Source of the DNA: Tritrichomonas foetus
Taxonomy: Eukaryota; Parabasalia; Tritrichomonadida; Tritrichomonadidae
Reading direction: 5' to 3'
DNA length: 64,000 nt
NCBI GenBank assembly: GCA_001839685.1
Contig: MLAK01000543.1
Span: 1-64,000, forward strand
The position numbers and the translations under genes are program-made. Numbering within the stretch: the stretch's first letter is position 1; each line of letters starts with the position of its first letter. The notes under the pieces were generated by a model. The model was not told the origin of the DNA, ran no database searches, and saw only the letters and a program-made list of their open reading frames with translations. Shown here in pieces: positions 10,136-19,310 of the stretch.

Positions 10136-13100
10136 TTAAAATCTGACTGGCGAATCTTTCTCAAAATTACGAAGAAGTTTGAGAATGTCAGATTCCTCTC
10201 TTGGTTCAAGCAAATCTGACTGATCAACTATAGGTGAATGACAAATTGGGCACTGACTAGCATCAACAATCACATTTTGATAATCAACTTCGTTAAAAAT
10301 TGTACCACAGTTACAGCAGGAATGTAATTCATCAATTGCACCATTATACCAATATTTGGGACTAACATTTGCTGTTTCTTTTATTTTTTGGATTAAACAA
10401 CACTCAGGTGGTAAATTACGTAAATAATCTTCGGTAATTACTTTTGGAGGTGGTAAATCTCCACTTGAGTCTTCTGGTTCATACATCAATAATTTTTCTA
10501 TTTCAAATTCATCATTTTCTGAATCTTCATTTATATCGAGAATACTCATAGCGACATCATTCTCTTCAACATCAACACTTTTATTCAAACTCTTGTTCAA
10601 ATTTACATTGTTATTCTTTAATGCTTTGTTATAACTATTAATAATATCAATTTCGAGCAATGAAAGAGGAGAACAAGAATATGCACTAAATTTAATATAG
10701 GCTCCACAATTTCCACAATAAAGTAAAGGTATTCGAGAAGATTGATAGAAATCTTTTTGACATTTTGGGCATTTGAATTGTATTTTTGGGTTTCCCAAAT
10801 TTTCTTTATTAATTCTCACTGCTCGTTGTGCAAGTTGTCTCACTGATTCAGGTAAAGAAAATCCTGTTAATTCCTTTAAGGCATAAGCAACCCATCTTTT
10901 CAGTCCCAAAAAAGCCGATGATAGCATTAATTGATACAAAACATCAATTACATGAACACCACGCATTGCAAATTTTCTTAAACACGCTGAAACAAAATAA
11001 GAAAGATAAAAAACTTCAACGATATCATTTTCAGTCATTGGCATCATAAGAAAAGAAGAAAGTCGATGAGAAGCATAAAATGCAGTTGCTTTAAGTTGAT
11101 ATTCCCAATAATAAGAAGGGTTATTAAATGCATTCAGTAATGATATGAATGAAAGTTTATCCAATGAATGACTCAGCGCCATTTTTTCATAAAGTAATGA
11201 AAAAATTTGATTTCGCTTTTCAATGTCATTTGAAATGAAAAAGCAAACAAGTGATTCAAAATAATTTCCATGTTCAAACAATTTTTGTCCAAATTTAGGA
11301 TAAACAATTGGATAAACAAGTGGATTTAATCTTGATAAAGAAATTGCATCAATCCATTGACCTAAATAAACATGAGTTTTTGCCAATGATAAAATATTTT
11401 GAGATCGTTGAAGGATTTTTATCGCCCCATCTCCTAATCCAGCTTTTAAAAGTAGTTTAGCTGCTTTTTCGGAATATTCTTTAGGTATATGCAGATCAAT
11501 AAGTAATCTTTCTACATGTGAATCTTGAACCAGACGAAGGGTATTTTCCCAATCACCTTTTGCGGCATATTCAAGTACAGCAGCTTCAGAAATCCCGGCT
11601 TTCTCAAGTTCATCTGCCCTTTTATTTAAGAAATCAGTTCTATTCAGGAAATTAGTCTCATTTTTGAAGATAATCTTTTCTCTTTCAGTTAAATCGGTTT
11701 CTGTAAAATCATATTCATCAATTAAACAATCTTCACAATGTTGAGCAGCAAGCGAAGCAATTATCGAGTTTTTATTTTCAATTGCATATTTTAAAATTTC
11801 TTTCCATTGTTCTTTAGATAGTCCAATTTGAAGCAATTCCATAAATTCATTTGAATTTAATGGGAAAGCATGAAATGGAAGATCAGGGATGAAAATTTCA
11901 AGTGAATTTCCATTAGATAAAATAATTTGATTGCTGTAAAATGAAACAATGCTTCCTTCAATGAAAGAAGGTTTCATTTTATAATTCACATAATTTACAA
12001 TGATTTTACTGTTATCAATTGAATATGCAAAAAGAGAATCAACATGATCAGAAAAGCAAAAGCTGGTTACATCGAAATCATGCAAGATTTCTTCATTAGT
12101 GAAACAGTTTTTCACAAATAATTCTTTATTTTTGTCGATGAATGCCAGAATTAAATTTTGTTTTTGAGCAAATAGAATTGATTTTGTATGTTTAAGAAAT
12201 ATCGCTGGATTTTCTTCTGATAAAATAACAAAATAAATTGAGCCATCTTTACAGCCAACAATACAACCATCTGTAATTGTTGATGTTTTGGATAATGAAG
12301 TAATATTGAATTGAAAAGTATAGGTAATATCATGTATTCCATTGATATTGTAAATTATTAATTTATTCTCATCAGCAACAAAAATGTGAGTATTAGAAAT
12401 TTCAAATTGTGAATTGTGAAACTTCCCCGGAACTTCACAAATTTTATTCATTTCTACAACACCCTCTTCGACATTATTAAATTGATTATTTACATCATTA
12501 TTTGAAGTGTTATTTGAACTGTTATTTGCACTATTTAATATTTGATTATTTTTATTTTGAATACTGTAAGAATATACATAAAACCCTGTTTTAAAAGAAA
12601 CCAAAAAATACTTCTCGGAAATTGATAAAGAATAAATAATTTGAGGAAAAATTGTTGATTGCGAAAAAGTTTTGTTAGAATTATCAAGAATTTGAAACTG
12701 AAGACTATTTATGTTATCTTTAAAAACTGTACAAGATGAAATTCCAGCGGCCATTGAAGGGAATTTTAAAGTACGCATTTCTATTAAACCCTCTCTGCCA
12801 CAAAGTAAAATCTCACTTTTTTCACTAATTGAAATATTCCAAACCCATTTATTTTCTATTTTGAAATCGTCCAGGTACATCAGATTAGCAGTGAGCAACG
12901 AAACAATTCCAGAAATTCCAGCAAAGAGGAGATAAACTGAATCTCCATTTTTTATTTCAGAAACAGTTAATGCTTCAAAAGGTAAAACATTTTTTCCAAT
13001 TAATGCTTTATCTGATGTTCTAAACATAGAAACGTGCCTATCAATATCTGCAACAAGTAAATATTCAATATTCTGATAAAGCATATAATAAACTAATGAA

Positions 13101-13636
13101 ACAGGAGCCGAAAAAGTGAAATTTTGAAGAACTTGATTATTGTCTAAACTATAAACTTTTACAGTACCATCTGAAAAACCAATAGCGTAATTTTTTCCAT
13201 CTGTCGAAAAACATCCAGTTTCTATTTTTTCTTCAGTTTGAAATCTGCTCGCGCGTGAGGCGTTTGGACTCCAAATATGATATTCATGATGTGATAGTGA
13301 AACTAAAATATTTTTATCTGGATTCCAAAAAATAACTCGTGTGGCAAAATTTGAGCCAAAATTGATGAATGATTCATTCGTGTAATTTTTCCAAACAACG
13401 ACCATTCCGTCTGCTGAAGCTGATGCGAAGTATTTTTTATCATGAGAAGGCTTTACTGCGTAAACTTGGGCGTGATGTATGCGCTTTTTTTCTTTGACTT
13501 TTCCGGTTTTCGAATCGATAAAAACGAGGTCATTTGAACATGCTGCGACAATTTCATTGTTATTTGTTTTGAAAAATGCGGAATAGACTGACTCTGTCTT
13601 GCTAAGACGAAGAGTCCATTGTTTCTCAGAAATCAT
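10136..13636 (-). CDS. IFT122: Intraflagellar transport protein 122 (IFT-A complex)
   Basis: Subunit of the IFT-A complex, which drives retrograde flagellar transport and membrane cargo entry. The protein has 1166 residues from MISEKQWTLR; the open frame extends 21 codons upstream without a convincing start. Residues 1 to about 600 hold WD40 repeats. TPR/alpha-solenoid helices follow (about 620-930), with a segment like the family's (YLGQWIDAISL, FEHGNYFESLVCFF). Two cysteine clusters close the protein: CPKC...CGNC near 955-980 and CCNC...CPIC near 1107-1130. These match the paired CxxC modules at the IFT122 C-terminus, and the length matches animal IFT122 (about 1200). It lacks the canonical spacing of some WD repeats, as expected for this divergent lineage. 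It fits with the tubby-like gene at 57136, since tubby proteins ride IFT-A. Confidence 0.88.
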   Translation of the reverse strand: MISEKQWTLRLSKTESVYSAFFKTNNNEIVAACSNDLVFIDSKTGKVKEKKRIHHAQVYAVKPSHDKKYFASASADGMVVVWKNYTNESFINFGSNFATRVIFWNPDKNILVSLSHHEYHIWSPNASRASRFQTEEKIETGCFSTDGKNYAIGFSDGTVKVYSLDNNQVLQNFTFSAPVSLVYYMLYQNIEYLLVADIDRHVSMFRTSDKALIGKNVLPFEALTVSEIKNGDSVYLLFAGISGIVSLLTANLMYLDDFKIENKWVWNISISEKSEILLCGREGLIEMRTLKFPSMAAGISSCTVFKDNINSLQFQILDNSNKTFSQSTIFPQIIYSLSISEKYFLVSFKTGFYVYSYSIQNKNNQILNSANNSSNNTSNNDVNNQFNNVEEGVVEMNKICEVPGKFHNSQFEISNTHIFVADENKLIIYNINGIHDITYTFQFNITSLSKTSTITDGCIVGCKDGSIYFVILSEENPAIFLKHTKSILFAQKQNLILAFIDKNKELFVKNCFTNEEILHDFDVTSFCFSDHVDSLFAYSIDNSKIIVNYVNYKMKPSFIEGSIVSFYSNQIILSNGNSLEIFIPDLPFHAFPLNSNEFMELLQIGLSKEQWKEILKYAIENKNSIIASLAAQHCEDCLIDEYDFTETDLTEREKIIFKNETNFLNRTDFLNKRADELEKAGISEAAVLEYAAKGDWENTLRLVQDSHVERLLIDLHIPKEYSEKAAKLLLKAGLGDGAIKILQRSQNILSLAKTHVYLGQWIDAISLSRLNPLVYPIVYPKFGQKLFEHGNYFESLVCFFISNDIEKRNQIFSLLYEKMALSHSLDKLSFISLLNAFNNPSYYWEYQLKATAFYASHRLSSFLMMPMTENDIVEVFYLSYFVSACLRKFAMRGVHVIDVLYQLMLSSAFLGLKRWVAYALKELTGFSLPESVRQLAQRAVRINKENLGNPKIQFKCPKCQKDFYQSSRIPLLYCGNCGAYIKFSAYSCSPLSLLEIDIINSYNKALKNNNVNLNKSLNKSVDVEENDVAMSILDINEDSENDEFEIEKLLMYEPEDSSGDLPPPKVITEDYLRNLPPECCLIQKIKETANVSPKYWYNGAIDELHSCCNCGTIFNEVDYQNVIVDASQCPICHSPIVDQSDLLEPREESDILKLLRNFEKDSPVRF

Positions 13637-13711
13637 ATTAGAAATGTTACATGAAAAGATTTTAAAATAAAAATAGTTAATTAGAATTTTGTTAACCACA
13701 CATCTATTTTA

Positions 13712-14317
13712 CTATTCGAGCTGTTGTAGTTCATGATATAAAAAGTAATCTCTAAGTCTGGTAAGTTCAAATCCAAGATAGTTGGTACCACGCCATCGAA
13801 ATGGATCATTTGCTCCATTTGCTCCAGCTGGGAGTTGAATTCCCCACTTTCTATCTGATGGACTGGCTTCAACAAATATCGAATTGCTATCATAACTCAT
13901 TAGCTTTCTTTTCATGTTTTCATTTTGAGAGAATTTGGCCAAATTTCCATTGAAAACTATTTTTCTACAATTTTGATTCCATATGTTGACATCATAATTT
14001 CTCACTTTTCTTCCAAGTGACATCATCACATTTGGCCTATTTGTTGTTTTAATTTTATGAAGAATATCATCATTATCTGGAAATAGACGGGCTTTGCATG
14101 ACATCATGTATTGTTCAGCACATGAATAATTGATTCCGTCAATTTCAAATGGGCTTGGTTGCCATTGTGAAAAACACCCAGCCGAAAGATTTTCTACGTC
14201 ATTTGTATAATCTGGTTTCCAAAAGTGAACGAATGTAAATCGTTTTCCTTCTCTCCAAGCTGCTTTGAGATCTTTTATTGAATATATACCACGAGTATCA
14301 GGTAACTCAGTAGTCAT
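13712..14317 (-). CDS. NADAR (YbiA-like) domain protein
   Basis: A 201-residue protein that is almost entirely one NADAR domain. Family members are N-glycosidases acting on ADP-ribose-linked or riboflavin-pathway substrates; some remove ADP-ribose from guanine in DNA. Visible family features: FVHFWKPDY (about 28-36), CFSQW...F-E-IDG-YSCAEQYMMSCKA (about 48-76), LGRKV (about 100), NGNLAKFSQN (about 123-132), VEASPSDRKWGIQL (about 149-162) and NYLGFELTRLRD at the end. The Glu in AEQYMM and the EASP/WGI motifs are the conserved core. It lies 75 bp upstream of IFT122 on the same strand. It shares a 209-bp divergent promoter region with the inositol phosphatase. The substrate here is unknown. Confidence 0.9.
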   Translation of the reverse strand: MTTELPDTRGIYSIKDLKAAWREGKRFTFVHFWKPDYTNDVENLSAGCFSQWQPSPFEIDGINYSCAEQYMMSCKARLFPDNDDILHKIKTTNRPNVMMSLGRKVRNYDVNIWNQNCRKIVFNGNLAKFSQNENMKRKLMSYDSNSIFVEASPSDRKWGIQLPAGANGANDPFRWRGTNYLGFELTRLRDYFLYHELQQLE

Positions 14318-14360
14318 CTTGCAATAAATAAAGAAGTGAGGTGACTTAAATTAGGCAGAA

Positions 14361-14419
14361 AATTTTTAAAAGGGAACTTTTTGAATATGTATCAAATTTT
14401 TAGAAGGGAACTTTTCGAA
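14361..14419. repeat. Paired 25-bp direct repeat in a divergent promoter
   Basis: Two near-identical 25-bp copies, 14361-14385 and 14395-14419, share the core AGGGAACTTTT and differ at two positions. Their starts are 34 bp apart. They sit between the NADAR start (minus) and the phosphatase start (plus), so they may be regulatory. Confidence 0.5.
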
Positions 14420-14508
14420 GACAAATGAAAAAGGTTAATAACTATTTTGTTAACTGTATAATCAGTTATGTTATTCACCTTTAAAGATATCGGGATTATT
14501 ACTTTTAT

Positions 14509-14513
14509 TCATA
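14509..14513 (+). promoter_or_regulatory. Initiator-like motif of the inositol phosphatase gene
   Basis: TCATA matches TCA-Py-A/T. It puts the presumed start site 16 bases before the ATG at 14527. Confidence 0.4.
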
Positions 14514-14526
14514 TTTTAATCTTTCC

Positions 14527-16497
14527 ATGCTGTCCGAGATCGAGACTGTAAATGAATTACCAAATTATTCAATCGATTATTTAATGAAGAAATGTGGCCC
14601 ATGGGTGAACTGCCGAGGTATTTTAGCCCAAAACAATCAAATATATTCGATGAAAATTGTACTTCAAAATAATACGATAACTAACGCTTTTTTGCACATA
14701 TCCAATGTAGAATCAAACCAGGAATGCCTTTTCGTGCCAATCACTCGTTTGATTTTATTAAGATTCACATCATCACAACTTATGTTAACATTTTGTGATT
14801 ATGATGATAAATCCATGCTGTTTCTAGATGACATGTCAAATGAAAGACAATTTGAACTTTTTATATCACAGTTTCATATATGTGCAACTTTGTCTAAAAA
14901 TTGTGATGATAATTGGCGGACAACAAATGAGCAATTTCTATCTAAAAATGAAACAGCCAAAAATATTATTCCTAAAGCCAATTTTATTGATCCTTCAACT
15001 ACATCGTGTGCAATTTCACCTGTTATTTTCGATGAAAATGTAAGAAACACATGGATGAAGAGAAGTAGAATGATGAATACTTCATATTTCACAAAACCAG
15101 TAGAACTAACAATTTGTTGTCTCACGTGGAATGTTGGAAGCGGTCATCCAAATCAAGCCGTAGAAAATGACTTATCAGAAGTTGCGCAATTTGACGCTGA
15201 TATTTTTTTCTTTGCCTTCCAAGAAATAGACATGAGTTTTCAATCAATAATTAATGGGAAAAGTTCAAAAACAGACGAATGGTCAAATTGTATAGCTAAC
15301 TGTTTTGCTGATAAGAAAAATTATACCATTGCTTATTCAGTCTCACTTGGTGGTGTTTTTGCTACTGCAATTTTCAAAAATGATTCACCAATTCCAATTA
15401 CGGTAGATTTACCCAAAAAAATGAGACTTGGTCTTCATGGGATGACTGCAAATAAAAGTGCAATTATTTTTCCTACGACTGTTGGGGAGAATGCCAAAAT
15501 TAACTTTGTTGGCTGTCATTTATCAGCCCATCAAGCAAATACAGAAGCACGAAATCAAGAATTAAAGTCGTTATTGAATTATGCAAGTATGAATTCTGAC
15601 TATGTAGTTTTGATTGGTGATTTAAACTATCGAATAAATTTGTCATATGAAGAGTGTTTATTAAAGATAAAAAATAATGATTTAGATCAATTATTCGAAA
15701 ATGACCAATTAAATCAAGCTCGAAAAATTGATTCGGAATTAGCGAAGTTCGAAGAAGGTAAAGTTAGTTTTATGCCAACTTATAAATTCGATAAAAATTC
15801 AGATGTTTATGATACTTCTCCGAAAATGCGTATACCTTCTTATACTGATCGTGTTTTAGTTGCAACTTCACCAAAAAGGTTGGCAATTGGTAGCTCTACC
15901 CAATTTGTATTTGAAACAGATATTATTCATGATTTGTTTCCTGGTGCAAAGGGTTTCATTTATGAACAAAGATATTCTAGTGATCTATTACCACCAAATT
16001 TCCCAGAAAAGCCTAAATATATTTTATATATGAATAGAAATATCCAATTCAGTGATCACAGGCCAGTTCAAGGTGTTCTTCTATTAAAAGTACCAGTTGT
16101 GATTCCTGAAAAACTTGAAGAATTTAATAATTATTCATTAAAGAAAATTGATGAAATGTCATCTTTAGCGAAACCTATACTTGAACCAAAATCACTCGAT
16201 TTGATTGTTGGTGTGAAAAAGACAATTGAAGTGAAGTTCAAAAATGTTGCTGTGTCATGGGCTCCTTGGCGTGTAGTAGTTGATGGTGATGAAATTTCTG
16301 TATCACCAAGTTCAGGAGTTCTATTTCCAGAACAAACTGGAACAATTTATATTACAGGTATAAGAAAAACTGCGATTGCATCAAAGTTTCAAATTCATGG
16401 TAAAGAAAAATATTCACGAAATGTTGTAATTGAATCATCAGACGGAATTCCTTTATGCTTTATTCAAGTCAGAGTTAGCAATAAGCTGTCAATGTAA
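14527..16497 (+). CDS. Inositol polyphosphate 5-phosphatase, OCRL/INPP5B-like
   Basis: Removes the 5-phosphate of phosphoinositides such as PI(4,5)P2, at membranes. The protein has 656 residues. The N-terminal ~180 residues resemble a divergent PH-like module. The catalytic IPPc domain covers about 195-530: LTWNVGSG near 199, FAFQEID near 230, GDLNYRI near 363, PSYTDRVL near 436 and SDHRPVQG near 508, so the magnesium and catalytic residues are all present. Residues about 555-655 form an ASH-type beta domain (KTIEVKFKNVAVSWAPWRV...), as in OCRL and INPP5B. The RhoGAP domain that follows ASH in animal OCRL is absent; the gene stops right after ASH. There is no membrane segment. Confidence 0.93.
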   Translation: MLSEIETVNELPNYSIDYLMKKCGPWVNCRGILAQNNQIYSMKIVLQNNTITNAFLHISNVESNQECLFVPITRLILLRFTSSQLMLTFCDYDDKSMLFLDDMSNERQFELFISQFHICATLSKNCDDNWRTTNEQFLSKNETAKNIIPKANFIDPSTTSCAISPVIFDENVRNTWMKRSRMMNTSYFTKPVELTICCLTWNVGSGHPNQAVENDLSEVAQFDADIFFFAFQEIDMSFQSIINGKSSKTDEWSNCIANCFADKKNYTIAYSVSLGGVFATAIFKNDSPIPITVDLPKKMRLGLHGMTANKSAIIFPTTVGENAKINFVGCHLSAHQANTEARNQELKSLLNYASMNSDYVVLIGDLNYRINLSYEECLLKIKNNDLDQLFENDQLNQARKIDSELAKFEEGKVSFMPTYKFDKNSDVYDTSPKMRIPSYTDRVLVATSPKRLAIGSSTQFVFETDIIHDLFPGAKGFIYEQRYSSDLLPPNFPEKPKYILYMNRNIQFSDHRPVQGVLLLKVPVVIPEKLEEFNNYSLKKIDEMSSLAKPILEPKSLDLIVGVKKTIEVKFKNVAVSWAPWRVVVDGDEISVSPSSGVLFPEQTGTIYITGIRKTAIASKFQIHGKEKYSRNVVIESSDGIPLCFIQVRVSNKLSM

Positions 16498-16743
16498 TCT
16501 TGCGAATTCTTTAATTATATATTCATGGTTAAATTTTCTATCATATCCTTTCTTTTTATCTGTTTAAGTGATTTTATTTTTTCGTTTATTCCATCTGTAT
16601 CACCAAAATCCATCACCATAAATTCATTAATGAATGGTCTTCTAAATACAGACAATAAATTTCAAAGAAGAAATATAACACATCTTTATAAATAAAAAAT
16701 ATTTAATTAACACGAATATTCACAACAACAAAAATTAAACATT

Positions 16744-16968
16744 CTACCTTAACAACATCATTGACTGTGTCAAAGAAAGCCTCTTCGATGGAAACATCTT
16801 CCAGATCTGCATTGTATCATTGGGTGCAGCAGTTGCAACTCTTGTGGAATCTGGAGAAACAGCCATGAATAAAACTCGTTGTTTATGTTCATGGAATTGG
16901 GCAATTGGTGCTAAATCAGTTCCTTTCCATAAAGCTAAATGATTCTGTGAAAAGCCGTGTGTGGAAAA
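16744..16968 (-). pseudogene. 3' part of a CDC20/CDH1-like gene, cut off by mariner
   Basis: Seventy-four codons plus stop, in frame and undamaged, continuing the gene whose 5' part is at 18258-19310. It begins FSTHGFSQNHLALWK, the highly conserved stretch near the CDC20/CDH1 C-terminus, and continues with the last WD repeat (RVLFMAVSPDSTRVATAAPNDTMQIW). It ends ...MMLLR. CDC20 and CDH1 proteins usually end in Ile-Arg, which docks to the APC/C; here the end is Leu-Arg. No ATG precedes this part, so alone it is not expressed as a normal protein. Confidence 0.9.
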
Positions 16969-18262
16969 TATAGGGTGTCCGGTAATGTGATGTCACTAAG
17001 TATAATAAAGTCATTTCTAATAAGTCATTTTTTATTGATAAGTATTTCAAAATATGTAGTCTCCATTGGCATCAATAACTTTTTTCAGTCTATTTTGCCA
17101 TTCTGCAAAAACTGAAAACAAAGTTTCCGATGGAATTTCATTGAAAATTTGGACTATTGTTTGAATCAAATGGCTTGGTGATTCAAAAACAATTCCTTTA
17201 ACTTTTTCTTTAATAGTTCCAAATAAAAAAAAGTCGCTAGGCGCCAAATCAGGTGAATATGCCGGATGTGGAACTGATTCTAGTGAGTTTTCATTTATAT
17301 ATTTTTTGACAATTTTTGCCACATGAGGCTTTGCATTGTCATAATGAACAAATAATTTTTTATAATTATTCGAGTTTTTAAACTCAACAATTTTTGACAT
17401 AATGGCTGTAATATAATATGCAGCATTAAACTTTTCATTTGGCGGCAAAACATCAATATGAATTATCCCATGAGGGTTCCAAAATACAGTCACCATAAAT
17501 TTAGTGATCTGAAACCCTGGATTTTGAATAGTTGGGATTACTGAGTTTTCAGGAATCCATTGTGTATTGAAATCAGTCTTGGAATAAAACCAAGACTCAT
17601 CTCCTGTTATTAAAAAGGTGAAATTAGTTTTTTGTTCTGCATTCAAAATTTTAAGAAGTTTTTTTGCCAATAAAACTCTATTGGCCTTTTGATTTTCTGT
17701 TAGAATATGTGGCACCCATCGAAGATGCACATGTTTATACATTAATTTTGATGTTAAACGATCATAAATTGTCGATTTTGGTTCACCTAAAACATTAGCA
17801 ATATATCGACACGATGAATGTGGAAATTCGGTTAAAACATCTAAAATTTTCCAGTCAAGAATATCATAACTTTGGCACTTTTTCTCTTTTTTCACAGGCT
17901 GTGTGTTTTGACTTCTGTTCAGTTCTGCCATGACTCGGTAGATTTGTCTTTGAGACAAACATTTTTCTTTCAAGACACTCTTCATTTCTTCATATATTTC
18001 TTTGCCCCTTTTTCCTTCAAGCTGCAGAAAAGTTATGATTGAATGTTGATCAATCATTTTTTAATAAACGTGCATCGTGTACGTTTATAAATTATTCTTT
18101 TTTTTTATGAAAAAGATTCTTTATCTCTATTTTCAGTCAAGAGAAAAAAAAATTGTTTTCAAAATTTTTATGTTAACATTGCATAGTTTATTATTTATAA
18201 ATATAATGTATTGATTTCACTTCTAATGTGGGTAGTGACATCACGCCTCCGGACACCCTATA
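16969..18262 (-). mobile_element. Apparently intact mariner transposon inserted in a CDC20-like gene
   Basis: The 1290-bp element (16971-18260) is flanked by a TA duplication (16969-16970 and 18261-18262). The terminal inverted repeats are 28 bp: TAGGGTGTCCGG, four unmatched bases (TAAT left, AGGC right), then GTGATGTCACTA. It holds one uninterrupted transposase gene on the minus strand. Structure and size are close to the Tvmar1 mariners known in Trichomonas vaginalis. Intact ORF, near-perfect ends and undamaged host flanks point to a recent insertion. Confidence 0.93.
17047..18057 (-). CDS. Mariner transposase (D,D34D)
   Basis: A 336-residue cut-and-paste transposase that binds the flanking inverted repeats. 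The N-terminus holds helix-turn-helix segments (GKEIYEEMKSVL...SQRQIYRVMAEL, and a second at about 70-100 with SCRYIANVLGEPKSTIYDRL). The catalytic triad is visible: first Asp in ITGDESWFY, second in VHYDNAKPH, third in YSPDLAPSDFFLF. Exactly 34 residues separate the second and third Asp, the mariner signature. Length is typical (about 340). No stop or frameshift interrupts it, so it may be active. Confidence 0.96.
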   Translation of the reverse strand: MIDQHSIITFLQLEGKRGKEIYEEMKSVLKEKCLSQRQIYRVMAELNRSQNTQPVKKEKKCQSYDILDWKILDVLTEFPHSSCRYIANVLGEPKSTIYDRLTSKLMYKHVHLRWVPHILTENQKANRVLLAKKLLKILNAEQKTNFTFLITGDESWFYSKTDFNTQWIPENSVIPTIQNPGFQITKFMVTVFWNPHGIIHIDVLPPNEKFNAAYYITAIMSKIVEFKNSNNYKKLFVHYDNAKPHVAKIVKKYINENSLESVPHPAYSPDLAPSDFFLFGTIKEKVKGIVFESPSHLIQTIVQIFNEIPSETLFSVFAEWQNRLKKVIDANGDYIF

Positions 18263-19310
18263 TTTCATTGTATTCTTCATTCCAAAACATGTTGCAGACT
18301 TGTGATCCAGTATTTATAACACTTACTGTTTCACCTGTTGTATAATTCCATAGTCTGATAGTTTTATCTGATGTTCCACCACCTGATGCAATAATGTTTG
18401 TTGTTGTTGGAGAAAATTGAACAGCTCTAACTGCTGCAGTATGTTCTGAGAAGACAATTGTTGGTTCTTCCAAAAATCTGATGTCCCATAATTTTACTGT
18501 GCTATCATTACTACTTGTTGCTAAAATATTTGGATTTTTATTATTAAATTTGACACAGCATATTTCTTCTAAATGAATATTATTATATATCGATAAATCA
18601 TGAGGCGAGCAACGTGTATCTATCAGACTGATCATTCCATCTCGTCCCCCTGAAACTATGGTATTTTCATTCCAGTCTGAAACCAAAATGGTACTATCAA
18701 AAATATCATAGGATGACTTCGGTCTTAATGTTGGAACATCAAAAATTTCAAGATGACCATCATCACATCCAAATGCAAGCAATTCACCTGATTGATCATA
18801 TTTCACAGATGTCACTTCATATGGGGCTTGTGGAACTGTGACTTCTTCTGTTTTTGGATTGATGAAAACCATCTTTGTGGAAAGCGCAAAAGCAATCATA
18901 TCATGTTTTGACCAATCCATTGGCGATATATAAAAATCGGATGGAATATCTGAAAATTGGATTTCGTGGCTTGGCTTTGAAGGTAATATTCTTTTGTTTA
19001 CAGTTGGTGAGTTTGGGACAGATATGTCGCTTCCGCAAGAGCTTTGGCGCCTAGGTCCTCCAAATATTTCCTGCGAGTTTGTTTGGAATAACTTCTGTGA
19101 AATACTGGTGTTTCTATTCAGTTTGAATCGTTCACTGCTTTGGCGGTGGATCGGAGAAGTCGGGATTAGAGAATATCTGACACGAGATACAGAGCGCTTT
19201 GGTTCGGGTGTCAAAGATCCACGTGAAGGGGGGCGAGGTGGTAATATAAGTCGATCTGTGCTTGTTCTATTTGCTTTTGGGCTTTGATTAACGAGGTCTG
19301 CGTATGACAT
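18258..19310 (-). pseudogene. 5' part of a CDC20/CDH1-like APC/C activator, truncated by mariner
   Basis: CDC20 and CDH1 recruit substrates to the anaphase-promoting complex. This 350-codon part has a C-box-like motif near its start (STDRLILPPRP), a basic Ser/Arg-rich linker, then the family's junction (KRILPSKP...SDFYISPMDWS) and WD40 repeats (for example ICCVKFNNKNPNILATSSNDSTVKLWD and VRAVQFSPTTTNIIASGGG). It stops at CNMFWNEEYNEI, exactly where the mariner begins; the stop TAG is the first three bases of the inverted repeat. The missing final repeat is intact beyond the element (16744-16968). The full gene would encode about 424 residues, a normal CDC20 size. As it stands the propeller cannot close, so the truncated product is probably non-functional. 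Confidence 0.92.

Noticed and set aside
13637..13699. Upstream extension of IFT122 by 21 codons
   Set aside because: The extension is AT-rich spacer translation and WD40 similarity begins at the internal Met, so the ATG at 13636 was chosen.
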